64,000 nt of DNA from Actinacidiphila epipremni (GTDB lineage Bacteria > Actinomycetota > Actinomycetes > Streptomycetales > Streptomycetaceae). Below, in pieces: positions 31,639-41,282 of the stretch. The first letter of the stretch is position 1, and every line of letters begins with the position of its first letter. The stretch lies in assembly GCF_012034175.1 (NCBI RefSeq), contig NZ_JAATEJ010000025.1, positions 1 through 64,000 of the forward strand. Direction: 5' to 3'. The notes beneath the pieces are model-generated. The model saw only the letters and a list, made by a program, of their open reading frames with translations. It had not been told where the DNA came from and searched no databases. The position numbers were made by a program, and so were the translations under genes.

Positions 31639-32976
31639 ATGAGCGGAATGCGCGTGCAGCGGCGAAGACTTGGGGAACCCGGGCGCGGACGCGGGCGCGG
31701 CCCCGGGCGCCGGCTCGGCGCCGCGGCGGCCGGCATAGGCACGGCCCTGGCCCTGACCGCCCTCAGCGGATGCAGCGGCCACACACCGCTGAGCAAGGAC
31801 AAGGACGTCACGCTGCACGTCGTCGCCGCCGACTACGGCGACGCCAAGACCGGCAACAGCTCCACCGGTTACTGGGACTCCGTCGCCGACGCCTTCGAGA
31901 AGGACAACCCGCACATCACGGTGGACGTCCAGGTCGTCGACTGGGACCACGTCGACGACACCGTCGACTCCATGGTCAAGGCCGGCAAGGCCCCCGACAT
32001 CGCGCAGATCGGCTCCTACGCCGACTACGCCGCCAAGGGCCTGCTCTACAGCGCCGACGACCTGTTCACCATCAGCCAGCAGGCCGACTTCCTCTCCTCG
32101 CTCGCCGCCGCCGGCAGCGTCAACCGGGTGCAGTACGGGCTGCCGTGGGTCTCCAGCTCCCGGCTGTTCTTCTACAACAAGACGCTCTTCGCGAACGCCG
32201 GCATCAAGAAGGCCCCCGCCACCTGGGACGAGCTGGCCAAGGACGCCAGGAAGCTCAAGGCCGACGGCGTCAAGGAGCCCTACGGGCTGCCGCTGGGCAC
32301 CGAGGAGGCGCAGGCCGAGACGCTGATGTGGATGCTCGGCGCCGGCGGCGGCTACACCGACACCGTCAACGACTACACCTTCGACTCCGCCGCGAACGTC
32401 ACCGCCTTCAAGTTCCTCAAGAACGACCTCGTCGGCAAGGGCCTGACCGGCTCCGGCGACCCCGCCACCACCAACCGCCGGGACGTCTTCGCCGACTTCC
32501 TGGCCGGCAAGGTCGGCATGCTCAACGGCCACCCCACGCTGCTCGCCCAGGCCAAGGCCGCGCACATCGACGTCGGTGTCGCCCCGCTGCCCGGCCTGAA
32601 GGGCCCGGCCAACGACACCCTCGGCGTCGCCGACTGGATGATGGCCTTCAAGCAGAAGGACGACCACCTCGACGCCGACAGCGCCTTCCTGCGCTACGTC
32701 TACAGCGCCCAGAACTCCCGGAAGTTCCTCGACGAGTACGGCCTGCTGCCGGTGACCACCTCGGTCCTGGACCAGATGCAGGCCGACCCGAAGGAGGCCG
32801 ACATGCGGCAGTTCCTGGTGCAGCTGCCCCGCGCGGTGTTCTACCCGGTCAACAAGACCTCCTGGGGCCCGGTCTCCGACCAGGTCAAGAAGACCATCGG
32901 CAAGGCCGTGCACGGCGACCCGGCCCAGGTGCTCAACTCCCTCCAGCGGTTCGCGGTCTCCCAGACCGGGAAGTAG
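31639..32976 (+). CDS. Extracellular sugar-binding lipoprotein of an ABC importer
   Basis: The 445-residue family 1 solute-binding protein begins with an Arg-rich n-region, a hydrophobic h-region (AAAAGIGTALALTALSG) and the lipobox LSGC (Cys 45). Binding-protein landmarks follow: YWDSVADAFEKDNPHITVDV, APDIAQIGSYADYA, GLPWVSSSRLFFYNKTLF and DFLAGKVGMLNGHPTLLAQ. No permease or ATPase follows, so it may be an orphan receptor served by another importer or by MsiK. ATG at 31639 is chosen to give a normal signal length; upstream frame extension is possible. A dre-like site lies in its promoter region, linking it to aminosugar control. Confidence 0.88.
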   Translation: MSGMRVQRRRLGEPGRGRGRGPGRRLGAAAAGIGTALALTALSGCSGHTPLSKDKDVTLHVVAADYGDAKTGNSSTGYWDSVADAFEKDNPHITVDVQVVDWDHVDDTVDSMVKAGKAPDIAQIGSYADYAAKGLLYSADDLFTISQQADFLSSLAAAGSVNRVQYGLPWVSSSRLFFYNKTLFANAGIKKAPATWDELAKDARKLKADGVKEPYGLPLGTEEAQAETLMWMLGAGGGYTDTVNDYTFDSAANVTAFKFLKNDLVGKGLTGSGDPATTNRRDVFADFLAGKVGMLNGHPTLLAQAKAAHIDVGVAPLPGLKGPANDTLGVADWMMAFKQKDDHLDADSAFLRYVYSAQNSRKFLDEYGLLPVTTSVLDQMQADPKEADMRQFLVQLPRAVFYPVNKTSWGPVSDQVKKTIGKAVHGDPAQVLNSLQRFAVSQTGK

Positions 32977-32983
32977 CCCCTAC

Positions 32984-33217
32984 GTGAGCGATCAGGAGCT
33001 GTCCCCGCGCGACCGGGCCGTACTGGACCTCGCGTCCCGGTCGTGGCCCGGCCCGGGCGCGCGGGACCGCGCGGTGCGCGAGCGCCTCGGGATGTCCCCG
33101 ACGGCGTATCTGCAGCTCCTGAACGCGCTGCTGGACGACCCGCGCGCCGCCGCGTACGCCCCCGTCACCGTCAACCGGCTGCGCGCGTCACGCGAGCAGC
33201 GCAGAAGCGAGCGTTAG
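32984..33217 (+). CDS. DUF3263 family small protein
   Basis: This 77-residue, Arg-rich protein has the DUF3263 pattern: ELSPRDRAVLDLASRSW, then RDRAVRERLGMSPTAYLQLL and NRLRASREQRR. It looks like a small helix-turn-helix-type protein, with a segment RLGMSPTAYLQLLNAL resembling a recognition helix, but the function is unknown. GTG at 32984 follows the lipoprotein stop by a few bases, and otsB follows after 28 nt. Confidence 0.82.
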   Translation: MSDQELSPRDRAVLDLASRSWPGPGARDRAVRERLGMSPTAYLQLLNALLDDPRAAAYAPVTVNRLRASREQRRSER

Positions 33218-33245
33218 GCGGCCGGGGCGGGGGTAGGTTGGGCGC

Positions 33246-34100
33246 ATGGCCCACGCCGAGATCCCGACGCCGACCACGGGTGAGGGCAAGGAAGCCCTCG
33301 CCGCCCTGCTCGCCGAACCGCGCCGCGCGGTCGTCGCCCTGGACTTCGACGGCACGCTCGCGCCCATAGTCCCCGACCCCGAGCAGGCCAGAGCCCACCC
33401 CGGCGCCGTCCCGGCGCTCACCCGGCTCGCCCCGCACGTCGCCGCCGTCGCCGTCGTGACCGGCCGGCCCGCGGGCGTCGCCGTACGGTACGGGGGCTTC
33501 GCCGGCGTACCGGAGCTGGAGCACCTGGTCGTCCTCGGGCACTACGGGGCCGAGCGGTGGGACGCGCACTCCGCGCAGGTGCACAGCGCCGGGGCGCATC
33601 CCGGCGTCGAGGCGGTGCGCGCCGAGCTGCCCGGCTTCCTCGACCGCAACGGGGCGTGGCGGGGCACCTGGATCGAGGACAAGGGCGGCCGGGCCGTCGC
33701 CGTCCACACCCGCCGCACCGAGGACCCCGACGCCGCCTTCGAGGCGCTGCGCGGGCCGCTGGCCGAACTCGCCGCGCAGCACGACCTCATGGTCGAGCCC
33801 GGCCGCTACGTCCTGGAGCTGCGGCCACCGGGCGTCGACAAGGGCGTGGCCCTGGCGGCGTACCTGCGGGAGGTCGGCGCCGGGAGCGTGCTCTACGGCG
33901 GCGACGACCTCGGCGACCTCGCCGCCTACGCCGCCGTCCGCGAGCTGCGCGAGGGCGGGCTGCCCGGGCTGCTGGTGGCCAGCGCCGGCACCGCGGAGTC
34001 CCCGCACGAGCTGACGAGCCAGGCCGACCTCGTCGTGGCCGGGCCCGAGGGCGTGGTGGCCCTGCTGGACGCGCTGGCCGACGCGATCACCGGGAGCTGA
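33246..34100 (+). CDS. otsB: Trehalose-phosphatase
   Basis: OtsB dephosphorylates trehalose-6-phosphate. The HAD motif I ALDFDGTLAP is at 31-40 with the nucleophile Asp 33. Motif II (VVTGRPAG), the trehalose-phosphatase LGHYGAERWD segment and the closing GGDDLGDLAAYAAV motif are in order. Length 284 aa is typical. It is convergent with otsA across a 46-bp gap, a common actinobacterial arrangement of the OtsAB pathway. Confidence 0.93.
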   Translation: MAHAEIPTPTTGEGKEALAALLAEPRRAVVALDFDGTLAPIVPDPEQARAHPGAVPALTRLAPHVAAVAVVTGRPAGVAVRYGGFAGVPELEHLVVLGHYGAERWDAHSAQVHSAGAHPGVEAVRAELPGFLDRNGAWRGTWIEDKGGRAVAVHTRRTEDPDAAFEALRGPLAELAAQHDLMVEPGRYVLELRPPGVDKGVALAAYLREVGAGSVLYGGDDLGDLAAYAAVRELREGGLPGLLVASAGTAESPHELTSQADLVVAGPEGVVALLDALADAITGS

Positions 34101-34146
34101 GCCGGCGGGGGCTTGACCGGGGTCGTGGCAGGGCTGCGCGCGCTCC

Positions 34147-35568
34147 CTACGCCTGCTCCTCCAGCGCCGTGAGCTGGTCGACGAACCACCGGGTCGGCGG
34201 CAGCGCCGTCGCCGCCGCGGCCAGCCGCTTCGTACGGTCGGCCCGCTCGGCGTCCGGCAGCGTCAGCGCCTCGTTCAGCGCCTCCGCCGTCGCCTCGACG
34301 TCGTACGGGTTGACGACGATCGCGTCCTCGCCCAGCTCCGCGTACGCGCCCGCCTCCCGGGACAGCACCAGCGCGACCCCGTTGTCGGAGACCACCGGCA
34401 TCTCCTTGGCCACCAGGTTCATCCCGTCCCTGATCGGGTTGACCAGTGCCACGTCCGCGAGCCGGTAGGCCGCCAGCGAGCGCGCGAAGTCGTCGTCCAC
34501 CTTCAGCAGCACCGGCTGCCAGTCCGGGGTGCCGAACTCCGCGTTGATCTCGTCGGCGACCCGGGAGACCTCCGCGGTGTAGTCGCGGTAGACCGCCAGA
34601 TCCTGCCGCGAGGGGTACGCGAACGCCACGTGCACCACCCGGCTGCGCCAGCCCGGCCGCTCCACCAGCAGCCTGCGGTACGCCAGCAGGCCGCGCACGA
34701 TGTTCTTCGACAGTTCCGTGCGGTCCACCCGCACCACCAGCTTGCGGCCCGGGCCCGCCTCGGCCCGCAGCGCGGCCATCCGCTCCACCACGTCGTCGCG
34801 GCCCGCGCGCTCGCGCAGGAAGTCCGCGTCCGCGCCGAGGCCGTGCACGCCCAGCCTGGTCGTACGCCCGCGGTGCGTCACCGAGCGGCGGTCCGCGGAG
34901 ACCTCCGCGCCCAGCAGGTCCGCGCAGCACGCGGCGAAGGAGTCGGCCCAGCGCCGGGTGAGGAAGGCGGCGCGGTCGGCGCCGAGTATCCCCTCCAGGA
35001 CGGCGACCGCGGTGTCGTCCGGCAGCAGCCGGAAGTAGTCCGGCGGGGCCCACGGGGTGTGCGAGAAGTGGCCGATTTTCAGGTCCGGGCGCCGCTCGCG
35101 CAGCAGCGCGGGCACCAGGACCAGGTGGTAGTCCTGCACGAGGACGGCGGCCCCGGGCGCGGCCTCCTCGGCGAGCGCGTCGGCGAAGGCGGCGTTGTAG
35201 GTCTCGTAGGCCGCCCACCGGTCGCGGAACCCGGCGTCGAAGACCGGTTCGAGGGGCGTCTGGTACAGCATGTGGTGCACGAACCACAGCACGGAGTTCG
35301 CGATGTCGTTGTACGCGGCGTGGAAGACGTCCGGCGCGATCGCGAGCATCCGCGAGCCCGGCTCGCCGACCCCGCGGCGCACCGCCTCCCGGTCGCCCTC
35401 GCCCAGCGCGGCGCACACCCACAGCGAGGAGCTGTCCGCCTCGATGGCGCTCAGCCCCGAGACGACCCCGCCCCCGCCGCGCTTGCCGCGCAGCTCACCG
35501 TCCTCCCCGACGCTGTACGAAACCGGGCCGCGGTTGGACGCGACAAGTACCCGTGCTGCTCCATCCAC
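34147..35568 (-). CDS. otsA: Alpha,alpha-trehalose-phosphate synthase
   Basis: This GT20 glycosyltransferase makes trehalose-6-phosphate from nucleotide-glucose and glucose-6-phosphate. The 473-residue protein shows ASNRGPVSYSV, the active-site region FVHHMLYQTPLEP, VQDYHLVLVPALLRER, GHFSHTPWAPPDYFRLLP, VDRTELSKNIVRGLLAY and the donor loop VNPIRDGMNLVAKE. GTG at 35568 is chosen with GGAGGC 12 nt upstream; a TTG 33 bp earlier is possible but adds atypical sequence. It faces otsB and is followed upstream by gpgS on the same strand, so osmolyte genes are grouped. Confidence 0.93.
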   Translation of the reverse strand: MDGAARVLVASNRGPVSYSVGEDGELRGKRGGGGVVSGLSAIEADSSSLWVCAALGEGDREAVRRGVGEPGSRMLAIAPDVFHAAYNDIANSVLWFVHHMLYQTPLEPVFDAGFRDRWAAYETYNAAFADALAEEAAPGAAVLVQDYHLVLVPALLRERRPDLKIGHFSHTPWAPPDYFRLLPDDTAVAVLEGILGADRAAFLTRRWADSFAACCADLLGAEVSADRRSVTHRGRTTRLGVHGLGADADFLRERAGRDDVVERMAALRAEAGPGRKLVVRVDRTELSKNIVRGLLAYRRLLVERPGWRSRVVHVAFAYPSRQDLAVYRDYTAEVSRVADEINAEFGTPDWQPVLLKVDDDFARSLAAYRLADVALVNPIRDGMNLVAKEMPVVSDNGVALVLSREAGAYAELGEDAIVVNPYDVEATAEALNEALTLPDAERADRTKRLAAAATALPPTRWFVDQLTALEEQA

Positions 35569-35701
35569 GCCCTGAGCCTTGCCTCCGACACCCCGCCCCA
35601 AACCTCACTCCCGCCCCGCGCGAGGCACCCGCGTCCGGCAGCCGCGCGAGCCACCCTCGCGAGCCACCCGTGCGAGGTCCCGCCAGGGGTGCCTGCGGGG
35701 A

Positions 35702-36667
35702 TCAGGCCGCGCGGTGGTGGACGTACTCCGGGACGGCCAGCATCGGGGGGCGCTCCTCGGTGTCGACCGGGTGGGTCGAGGGGACGAAGCCGGAGGTCTC
35801 CCGGGTGTACTGGGTGAGCCGGGAGCGCACCAGCTGGCCGCGGGCGAGGCGGGTGTGGGCCGTGCGGTAGATCGCCGCCGCCATCCGGCCGAGCGCCGCG
35901 TCGTGCTGGTGGCGGTGGTGGCGCACCCCGACGTCGACCTGGCCGAGCGCGTCCAGGCCGACCAGGGCGAGCGCGTCGACCAGCAGGCCGAGCTCCACGC
36001 CGTAACCGACCGGGAAGGGCAGCTGCTCCAGCAGCGAGCGCCGGGCCGCGTACTCCCCGCCGAGCGGCTGCACGAAACCCGCCAGCCGCGGCCAGTGCAG
36101 ATTGAGCAGCGGGCGGGCGACCAGCTCGGTGACCCGGCCGCCGCCGGCCGGCAGCACCGTGCCGCCGGTCTCCAGCGGCCGGTCGTACATCGCCTTGACC
36201 AGCTGCACGCCCGGCTCGGTCAGCAGCGGCCCCACGGTCCCGGACACGAAGCGCGCGTCGAACTCCCGCAGGTCGGCGTCCACGAAGCAGACGATCTCGC
36301 CGCTGGTGGCCAGCAGCGACCGCCACAGCACCTCGCCCTTGCCGGGCAGCGCCGGCACCCGCGGCAGGATCGCGTCCCGCCGCACCACCACCGCCCCCGC
36401 CGCCGCGGCGACCTGCGCCGTACGGTCGGTCGAACCGGAGTCGACGACGACCAGCTCGTCCACCAGCGCCGCGCCCGGCGCCATCAGGTCGCGGCGGATC
36501 GTCGCGACGATCTCGCCGACCGTCGCCTCCTCGTTCAGCGCGGGCAATACCACACTGACCGTCCCCGCCGCACCTGCCGTCCGCTTGGCGGCCAGCAGCC
36601 GATCGAGCGGTCGCTCGTCCGCCGACCACGACCGGGCGGCCAGCCAGCGCTCCACCTCTTCCAGCAC
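35702..36667 (-). CDS. gpgS: Glucosyl-3-phosphoglycerate synthase
   Basis: This GT81/GT2-like glycosyltransferase is predicted to make glucosyl-3-phosphoglycerate, precursor of glucosylglycerate and, in mycobacteria, methylglucose lipopolysaccharide. Key stretches are VSVVLPALNEEATVGEIVAT, VDSGSTDRTAQVA, GKGEVLWRSLLATSGEIVCF with the metal motif DADL, and GFVQPLGGEYAARRSLLEQL. Length 321 aa is normal. GTG is the likely start. It sits upstream of otsA with the same orientation, consistent with a compatible-solute role. Confidence 0.88.
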   Translation of the reverse strand: MLEEVERWLAARSWSADERPLDRLLAAKRTAGAAGTVSVVLPALNEEATVGEIVATIRRDLMAPGAALVDELVVVDSGSTDRTAQVAAAAGAVVVRRDAILPRVPALPGKGEVLWRSLLATSGEIVCFVDADLREFDARFVSGTVGPLLTEPGVQLVKAMYDRPLETGGTVLPAGGGRVTELVARPLLNLHWPRLAGFVQPLGGEYAARRSLLEQLPFPVGYGVELGLLVDALALVGLDALGQVDVGVRHHRHQHDAALGRMAAAIYRTAHTRLARGQLVRSRLTQYTRETSGFVPSTHPVDTEERPPMLAVPEYVHHRAA

Positions 36668-36835
36668 GTTGTGCGCTCCCGTGTGTCCCGTGTGTGACGC
36701 ATCTCGCGGTACGGACGGCTATCTCACCTACGACCCCTGTCGGTTACAGTCTTGAACAACGCCGCCACGCCCCGCATGCCGGGGTCCCGCGGCGGGACAA
36801 ACGCACCGACCGCCGTGCCGTCCGGTGCCATACCG

Positions 36836-36958
36836 CTCATCCAGAGGGGCAGAGGGAACGGCCCGTTGAAGCCCCGGCAACCCTCCCGCCGACCGCGAGG
36901 TCAGGTGGGGAAGGTGCCAATTCCGGCTCGCGGCGACGTACGCCGTGGGGAAGATGAG
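36836..36958 (+). promoter_or_regulatory. SAM-I (S-box) riboswitch
   Basis: The conserved S-box core is plain: P1 CTCATC (36836-36841) pairs with GATGAG (36953-36958). AGAGGGGCAGAGGGAACGGCCC and TTGAAGCCCCGGCAACC give P2 and its kink-turn region, AAGGTGCCAATTCC gives J3/4 and P3, and GAAGATGAG closes it. There is no terminator between it and thrC. The Shine-Dalgarno GAGGAG (36956-36961) overlaps the 3' strand of P1, implying that SAM binding stabilises P1 and hides the ribosome site. Confidence 0.92.
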
Positions 36959-36977
36959 GAGAAAGGGCCTCGCCATC

Positions 36978-38291
36978 ATGGCTGTGCAAACCGTCGCCGG
37001 CACCACCACCCCCCAGGACGCCTCCCCCGCGAACCCGCACGGGGACGCCTTCGGACCGGCAGCAGCGCTGTCGTGCCGGGAGTGCGGCGCCCGCTATCCG
37101 CTGACCCCGGTCTTCGCGTGTCTGGAGTGCTTCGGCCCGCTCGAAGTGGCGTACGACCTGCCGCTCGGCGACCCGGAGCACCTGCGCAAGCAGATCGAGG
37201 CCGGCCCGGCGAACATCTGGCGTTACGCCCCGCTGCTTCCGGTCCCGGCCGACGTGGCCGACAAGCAGAACCTGCACCCCGGCTGGACCAAGCTCGTCAA
37301 GGCCGACAACCTGGCCCGCGAGCTGGGCATCACCGGTGGCCTGCACATCAAGGACGACTCCGGCAACCCCACCCACTCCTTCAAGGACCGCGTCGTCGCG
37401 ATCGCGCTGGAGGCCGCCCGCACCTTCGGCCTCACGACGCTGTCCTGCTCCTCGACCGGCAACCTGGCCGGCGCGGTCGGCGCCGCCGCCGCCCGTGCGG
37501 GCTTCCGCTCGTGCGTGTTCATCCCCGACGACCTGGAGCAGGGCAAGGTCGTCATGGCCGCGGTCTACGGCGGCGACCTGGTCGCGATCAAGGGCACGTA
37601 CGACGACGTCAACCGCTTCTGCTCCGAGCTCATCGGCGACCCGGCCGGCGAGGGCTGGGGCTTTGTGAACGTCAACCTGCGGCCGTACTACGGCGAGGGC
37701 TCCAAGACGCTGGCCTACGAGATCGCCGAGCAGCTCGGCTGGCGGCTGCCGGACAACCTGGTCATCCCGATCGCGTCCGGCTCGCAGCTCACCAAGATCG
37801 ACAAGGGGCTCAAGGAGCTGATCGCCCTCGGCCTGGTCGAGGACAAGCCGTACAAGATCTTCGGCGCCCAGGCCGAGGGCTGCTCCCCGGTCTCGGCGGC
37901 CTTCAAGGCCGGGCACGACGTGGTGCGCCCGGTCAAGCCGGACACCATCGCCAAGTCGCTGGCGATCGGCAACCCGGCAGACGGCCCGTACGTGCTGGAC
38001 ATCGCCCGGCGCACCGGCGGCGCGATCGAGGACGTCACCGACGAGCAGATCGTGGACGCCATCAAGCTGCTCGCCCGCACCGAGGGCATCTTCGCCGAGA
38101 CCGCGGGCGGGGTGACCGTCGGTGTGCTGCGCAAGCTCATCGAGACCGGGCAGCTCGACCCGGCCGCCGAGACCGTCGTGTTTAACACCGGCGACGGCCT
38201 GAAGACCCTGGACGCCGTCTCCCCGACCACCGGGCCGACCGCGACCATTTCTCCCACCCTTGCCGCGTTCCGAGAGGCTGGCCTCGCATGA
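36978..38291 (+). CDS. thrC: Threonine synthase
   Basis: This PLP enzyme converts O-phosphohomoserine to threonine. The 437-residue protein starts with a zinc-ribbon-like pair CREC/CLEC (Cys 33, 36, 48, 51). The PLP lysine is in HSFKDR (Lys 136), with SCSSTGNLAGAVGAAAARAG forming the phosphate cup and AEGCSPVSAAFKAG later. ATG at 36978 is set by GAGGAGAAAGGG. Translation is expected to be under the SAM-I riboswitch immediately upstream. The stop overlaps the cysO start by 4 bp (ATGA), so thrC and cysO are coupled. Confidence 0.95.
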   Translation: MAVQTVAGTTTPQDASPANPHGDAFGPAAALSCRECGARYPLTPVFACLECFGPLEVAYDLPLGDPEHLRKQIEAGPANIWRYAPLLPVPADVADKQNLHPGWTKLVKADNLARELGITGGLHIKDDSGNPTHSFKDRVVAIALEAARTFGLTTLSCSSTGNLAGAVGAAAARAGFRSCVFIPDDLEQGKVVMAAVYGGDLVAIKGTYDDVNRFCSELIGDPAGEGWGFVNVNLRPYYGEGSKTLAYEIAEQLGWRLPDNLVIPIASGSQLTKIDKGLKELIALGLVEDKPYKIFGAQAEGCSPVSAAFKAGHDVVRPVKPDTIAKSLAIGNPADGPYVLDIARRTGGAIEDVTDEQIVDAIKLLARTEGIFAETAGGVTVGVLRKLIETGQLDPAAETVVFNTGDGLKTLDAVSPTTGPTATISPTLAAFREAGLA

Positions 38292-38563
38292 GTGCTTCCG
38301 TCCGCATCCCCACGATCCTGCGCACCTACACCGGCGGCCAGGCCGAGGTGTCCGCCGACGGCGGCACCCTGGCCGAGGTGATCGAGTCGCTCGAAAAGAA
38401 TCACACGGGTATTTCCGCGCGGGTTCTCGACGACTCCGGAAAGCTCCGGCGTTTCGTGAACGTGTATGTCAACGACGACGATGTCCGCTTTTCCGAGGGC
38501 CTCGCCACCGCGGTGCCCGACGGCGCGAGCGTGTCGATCATTCCGGCGGTCGCGGGCGGCTGA
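38288..38563 (+). CDS. cysO: MoaD/ThiS family sulfur carrier, CysO-like
   Basis: The 91-residue ubiquitin-like protein ends in the Gly-Gly needed for thiocarboxylation (IIPAVAGG). It has MoaD/ThiS hallmarks RRFVNVYVNDDDVR and GASVSIIPAVAGG. The CysO of mycobacteria donates sulfur to O-phosphoserine for cysteine synthesis with CysM and a Mec-type peptidase. Neither partner is in the window. Translational coupling to thrC under a SAM riboswitch suggests sulfur amino-acid control of CysO. Molybdopterin MoaD is the alternative identity but less consistent with length and context. Confidence 0.82.
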   Translation: MSASVRIPTILRTYTGGQAEVSADGGTLAEVIESLEKNHTGISARVLDDSGKLRRFVNVYVNDDDVRFSEGLATAVPDGASVSIIPAVAGG

Positions 38564-38674
38564 GCCTCCCGTACCGAAGCGGATCTCCAGCGGATCTCCG
38601 GCCGATCTCCACCCGATCTCCCGCTGATCTCGGCGGCATGTGACAGGAATCCGCAGAAGGTCAGACGTTTAACC

Positions 38675-38716
38675 GGCGCCCCACCCGGGAACTGCTTTTG
38701 CCCCGGGTGGGGCGCC
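38675..38716 (+). terminator. Terminator after thrC-cysO
   Basis: GGCGCCCCACCCGGG pairs perfectly with CCCGGGTGGGGCGCC (15 bp) around a 12-nt loop. There is no T-tract. It lies 110 bp after the cysO stop. Confidence 0.75.
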
Positions 38717-38929
38717 CGCGTGTGAGGCGGCGGGGGGCCGCCGGAAACGTTGCCCGCGGCAAGGTCTCCCGGCAGCGCTGTTGTGCAGCGGTTGCGCCGA
38801 TTTATCGGCAAAGTCACAAGCGATAAGCCCGATGTGCACCTTATGCCCGGTCCGAATCGTCCCGCATTATCGATTTTTCGCGGGGTATTTCCGATGCGTC
38901 TCGCCAAGAATTCTCGTCCAATTGACCTG

Positions 38930-38957
38930 TTGCGGACGGCATCCGTGCAGATACATT
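38930..38957 (+). promoter_or_regulatory. Candidate promoter of the cold-shock gene
   Basis: TTGCGG (38930-38935), 16 bp, TACATT (38952-38957). This gives a 5' leader of about 100 nt before the cold-shock ATG, consistent with the structured leaders typical of csp genes. In the leader a CACCCC-CTCG-GGGGTG stem lies near 38984-38999. The rest of the 38564-39062 gap shows only the upstream terminator and AT-richer sequence. Confidence 0.4.
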
Positions 38958-39062
38958 CAGCCGCGGTCGACGCGTTCCGGCGCACACCCCCTCGGGGGTG
39001 AGGTCTGACCCGGGCCCGCGGAGCGCGGGGCCGCGATAGGGCCAGTAATAGGGGAGTTAGGA

Positions 39063-39266
39063 ATGGCTCAGGGCACCGTCAAGTGGTTCAACGCGGAGAA
39101 GGGCTACGGCTTCATCGCGGTCGACGGTGGTGCGGATGTCTTCGTCCACTACAGCGCGATACAGATGGACGGTTACCGCACCCTCGAAGAAGGCCAGCGA
39201 GTCGAGTTCGAGATCTCGCAGGGGCAGAAGGGGCCGCAGGCGGACATGGTCCGGCTGGCCGGCTGA
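39063..39266 (+). CDS. Cold-shock protein
   Basis: This 67-residue single CSD protein begins MAQGTVKWFNAEKGYGFIAV. RNP1 is KGYGFI and RNP2 is DVFVHY, the single-stranded nucleic-acid binding motifs. It matches the actinobacterial CspA/CspB group of RNA chaperones. GGGGAGTTAGGA precedes the ATG. It is flanked by its own terminator downstream and a long leader upstream. Confidence 0.95.
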   Translation: MAQGTVKWFNAEKGYGFIAVDGGADVFVHYSAIQMDGYRTLEEGQRVEFEISQGQKGPQADMVRLAG

Positions 39267-39305
39267 TCGGCTCGGGCGCGTTCGGCCACCGACGCGACGC
39301 CACCG

Positions 39306-39340
39306 CGAAGGGCCGCCTCCCGCACGGAGGCGGCCCTTCG
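39306..39340 (+). terminator. Terminator after the cold-shock gene
   Basis: CGAAGGGCCGCCTCC pairs perfectly with GGAGGCGGCCCTTCG (15 bp) with loop CGCAC. It separates the cold-shock gene from the groEL control region. Confidence 0.85.
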
Positions 39341-39362
39341 CCGTGCCCGGGCCCCGCGGGCG

Positions 39363-39389
39363 CTTGCACTCGCAGGGGGAGAGTGCTAA
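39363..39389. promoter_or_regulatory. CIRCE operator 1 (HrcA site)
   Basis: CTTGCACTC-N9-GAGTGCTAA fits the CIRCE consensus TTAGCACTC-N9-GAGTGCTAA with a degenerate left half. A -35-like TTGCAC overlaps the left half-site. Confidence 0.75.
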
Positions 39390-39398
39390 TCATTGGCG

Positions 39399-39425
39399 TT
39401 AGCACTCTCACTACGAGAGTGCCAC
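39399..39425. promoter_or_regulatory. CIRCE operator 2 (HrcA site)
   Basis: TTAGCACTC-N9-GAGTGCCAC is a CIRCE element with a perfect left half. It begins exactly 9 nt after operator 1, so four half-sites are spaced by 9 nt each. HrcA binding would repress groEL until heat shock. hrcA itself is not in the window. Confidence 0.85.
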
Positions 39426-39566
39426 CTGGACCGGGTCGGTGAGGCCCGTCCGGACGCCGGGAAGGAACCGGTGGCCGGCAGGCCGTCCGTCGCGGGCGCC
39501 ACGCGGTCCGTACCACCGCCCCCCGCCACCGGTGGGGGAACCCCCAGTCCGCGGAGGACACTTCAC

Positions 39567-41189
<1,623 letters not shown>

Positions 41190-41219
41190 TCCCCCTTCCG
41201 GGATCACCGTCCACGGACA

Positions 41220-41265
41220 CGAGGCGGCGCCCTCTTCCCCGCAACGGGAAGGGGGCGCCGCCTCG
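41220..41265. terminator. Bidirectional terminator between groEL and murQ
   Basis: CGAGGCGGCGCCC and CTTCCC on one arm pair with GGGAAG and GGGCGCCGCCTCG on the other around CGCAAC, about 19 bp. It lies in the 93-bp gap between convergent genes. Confidence 0.85.
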
Positions 41266-41282
41266 TTCGGATACGGCGGTGC

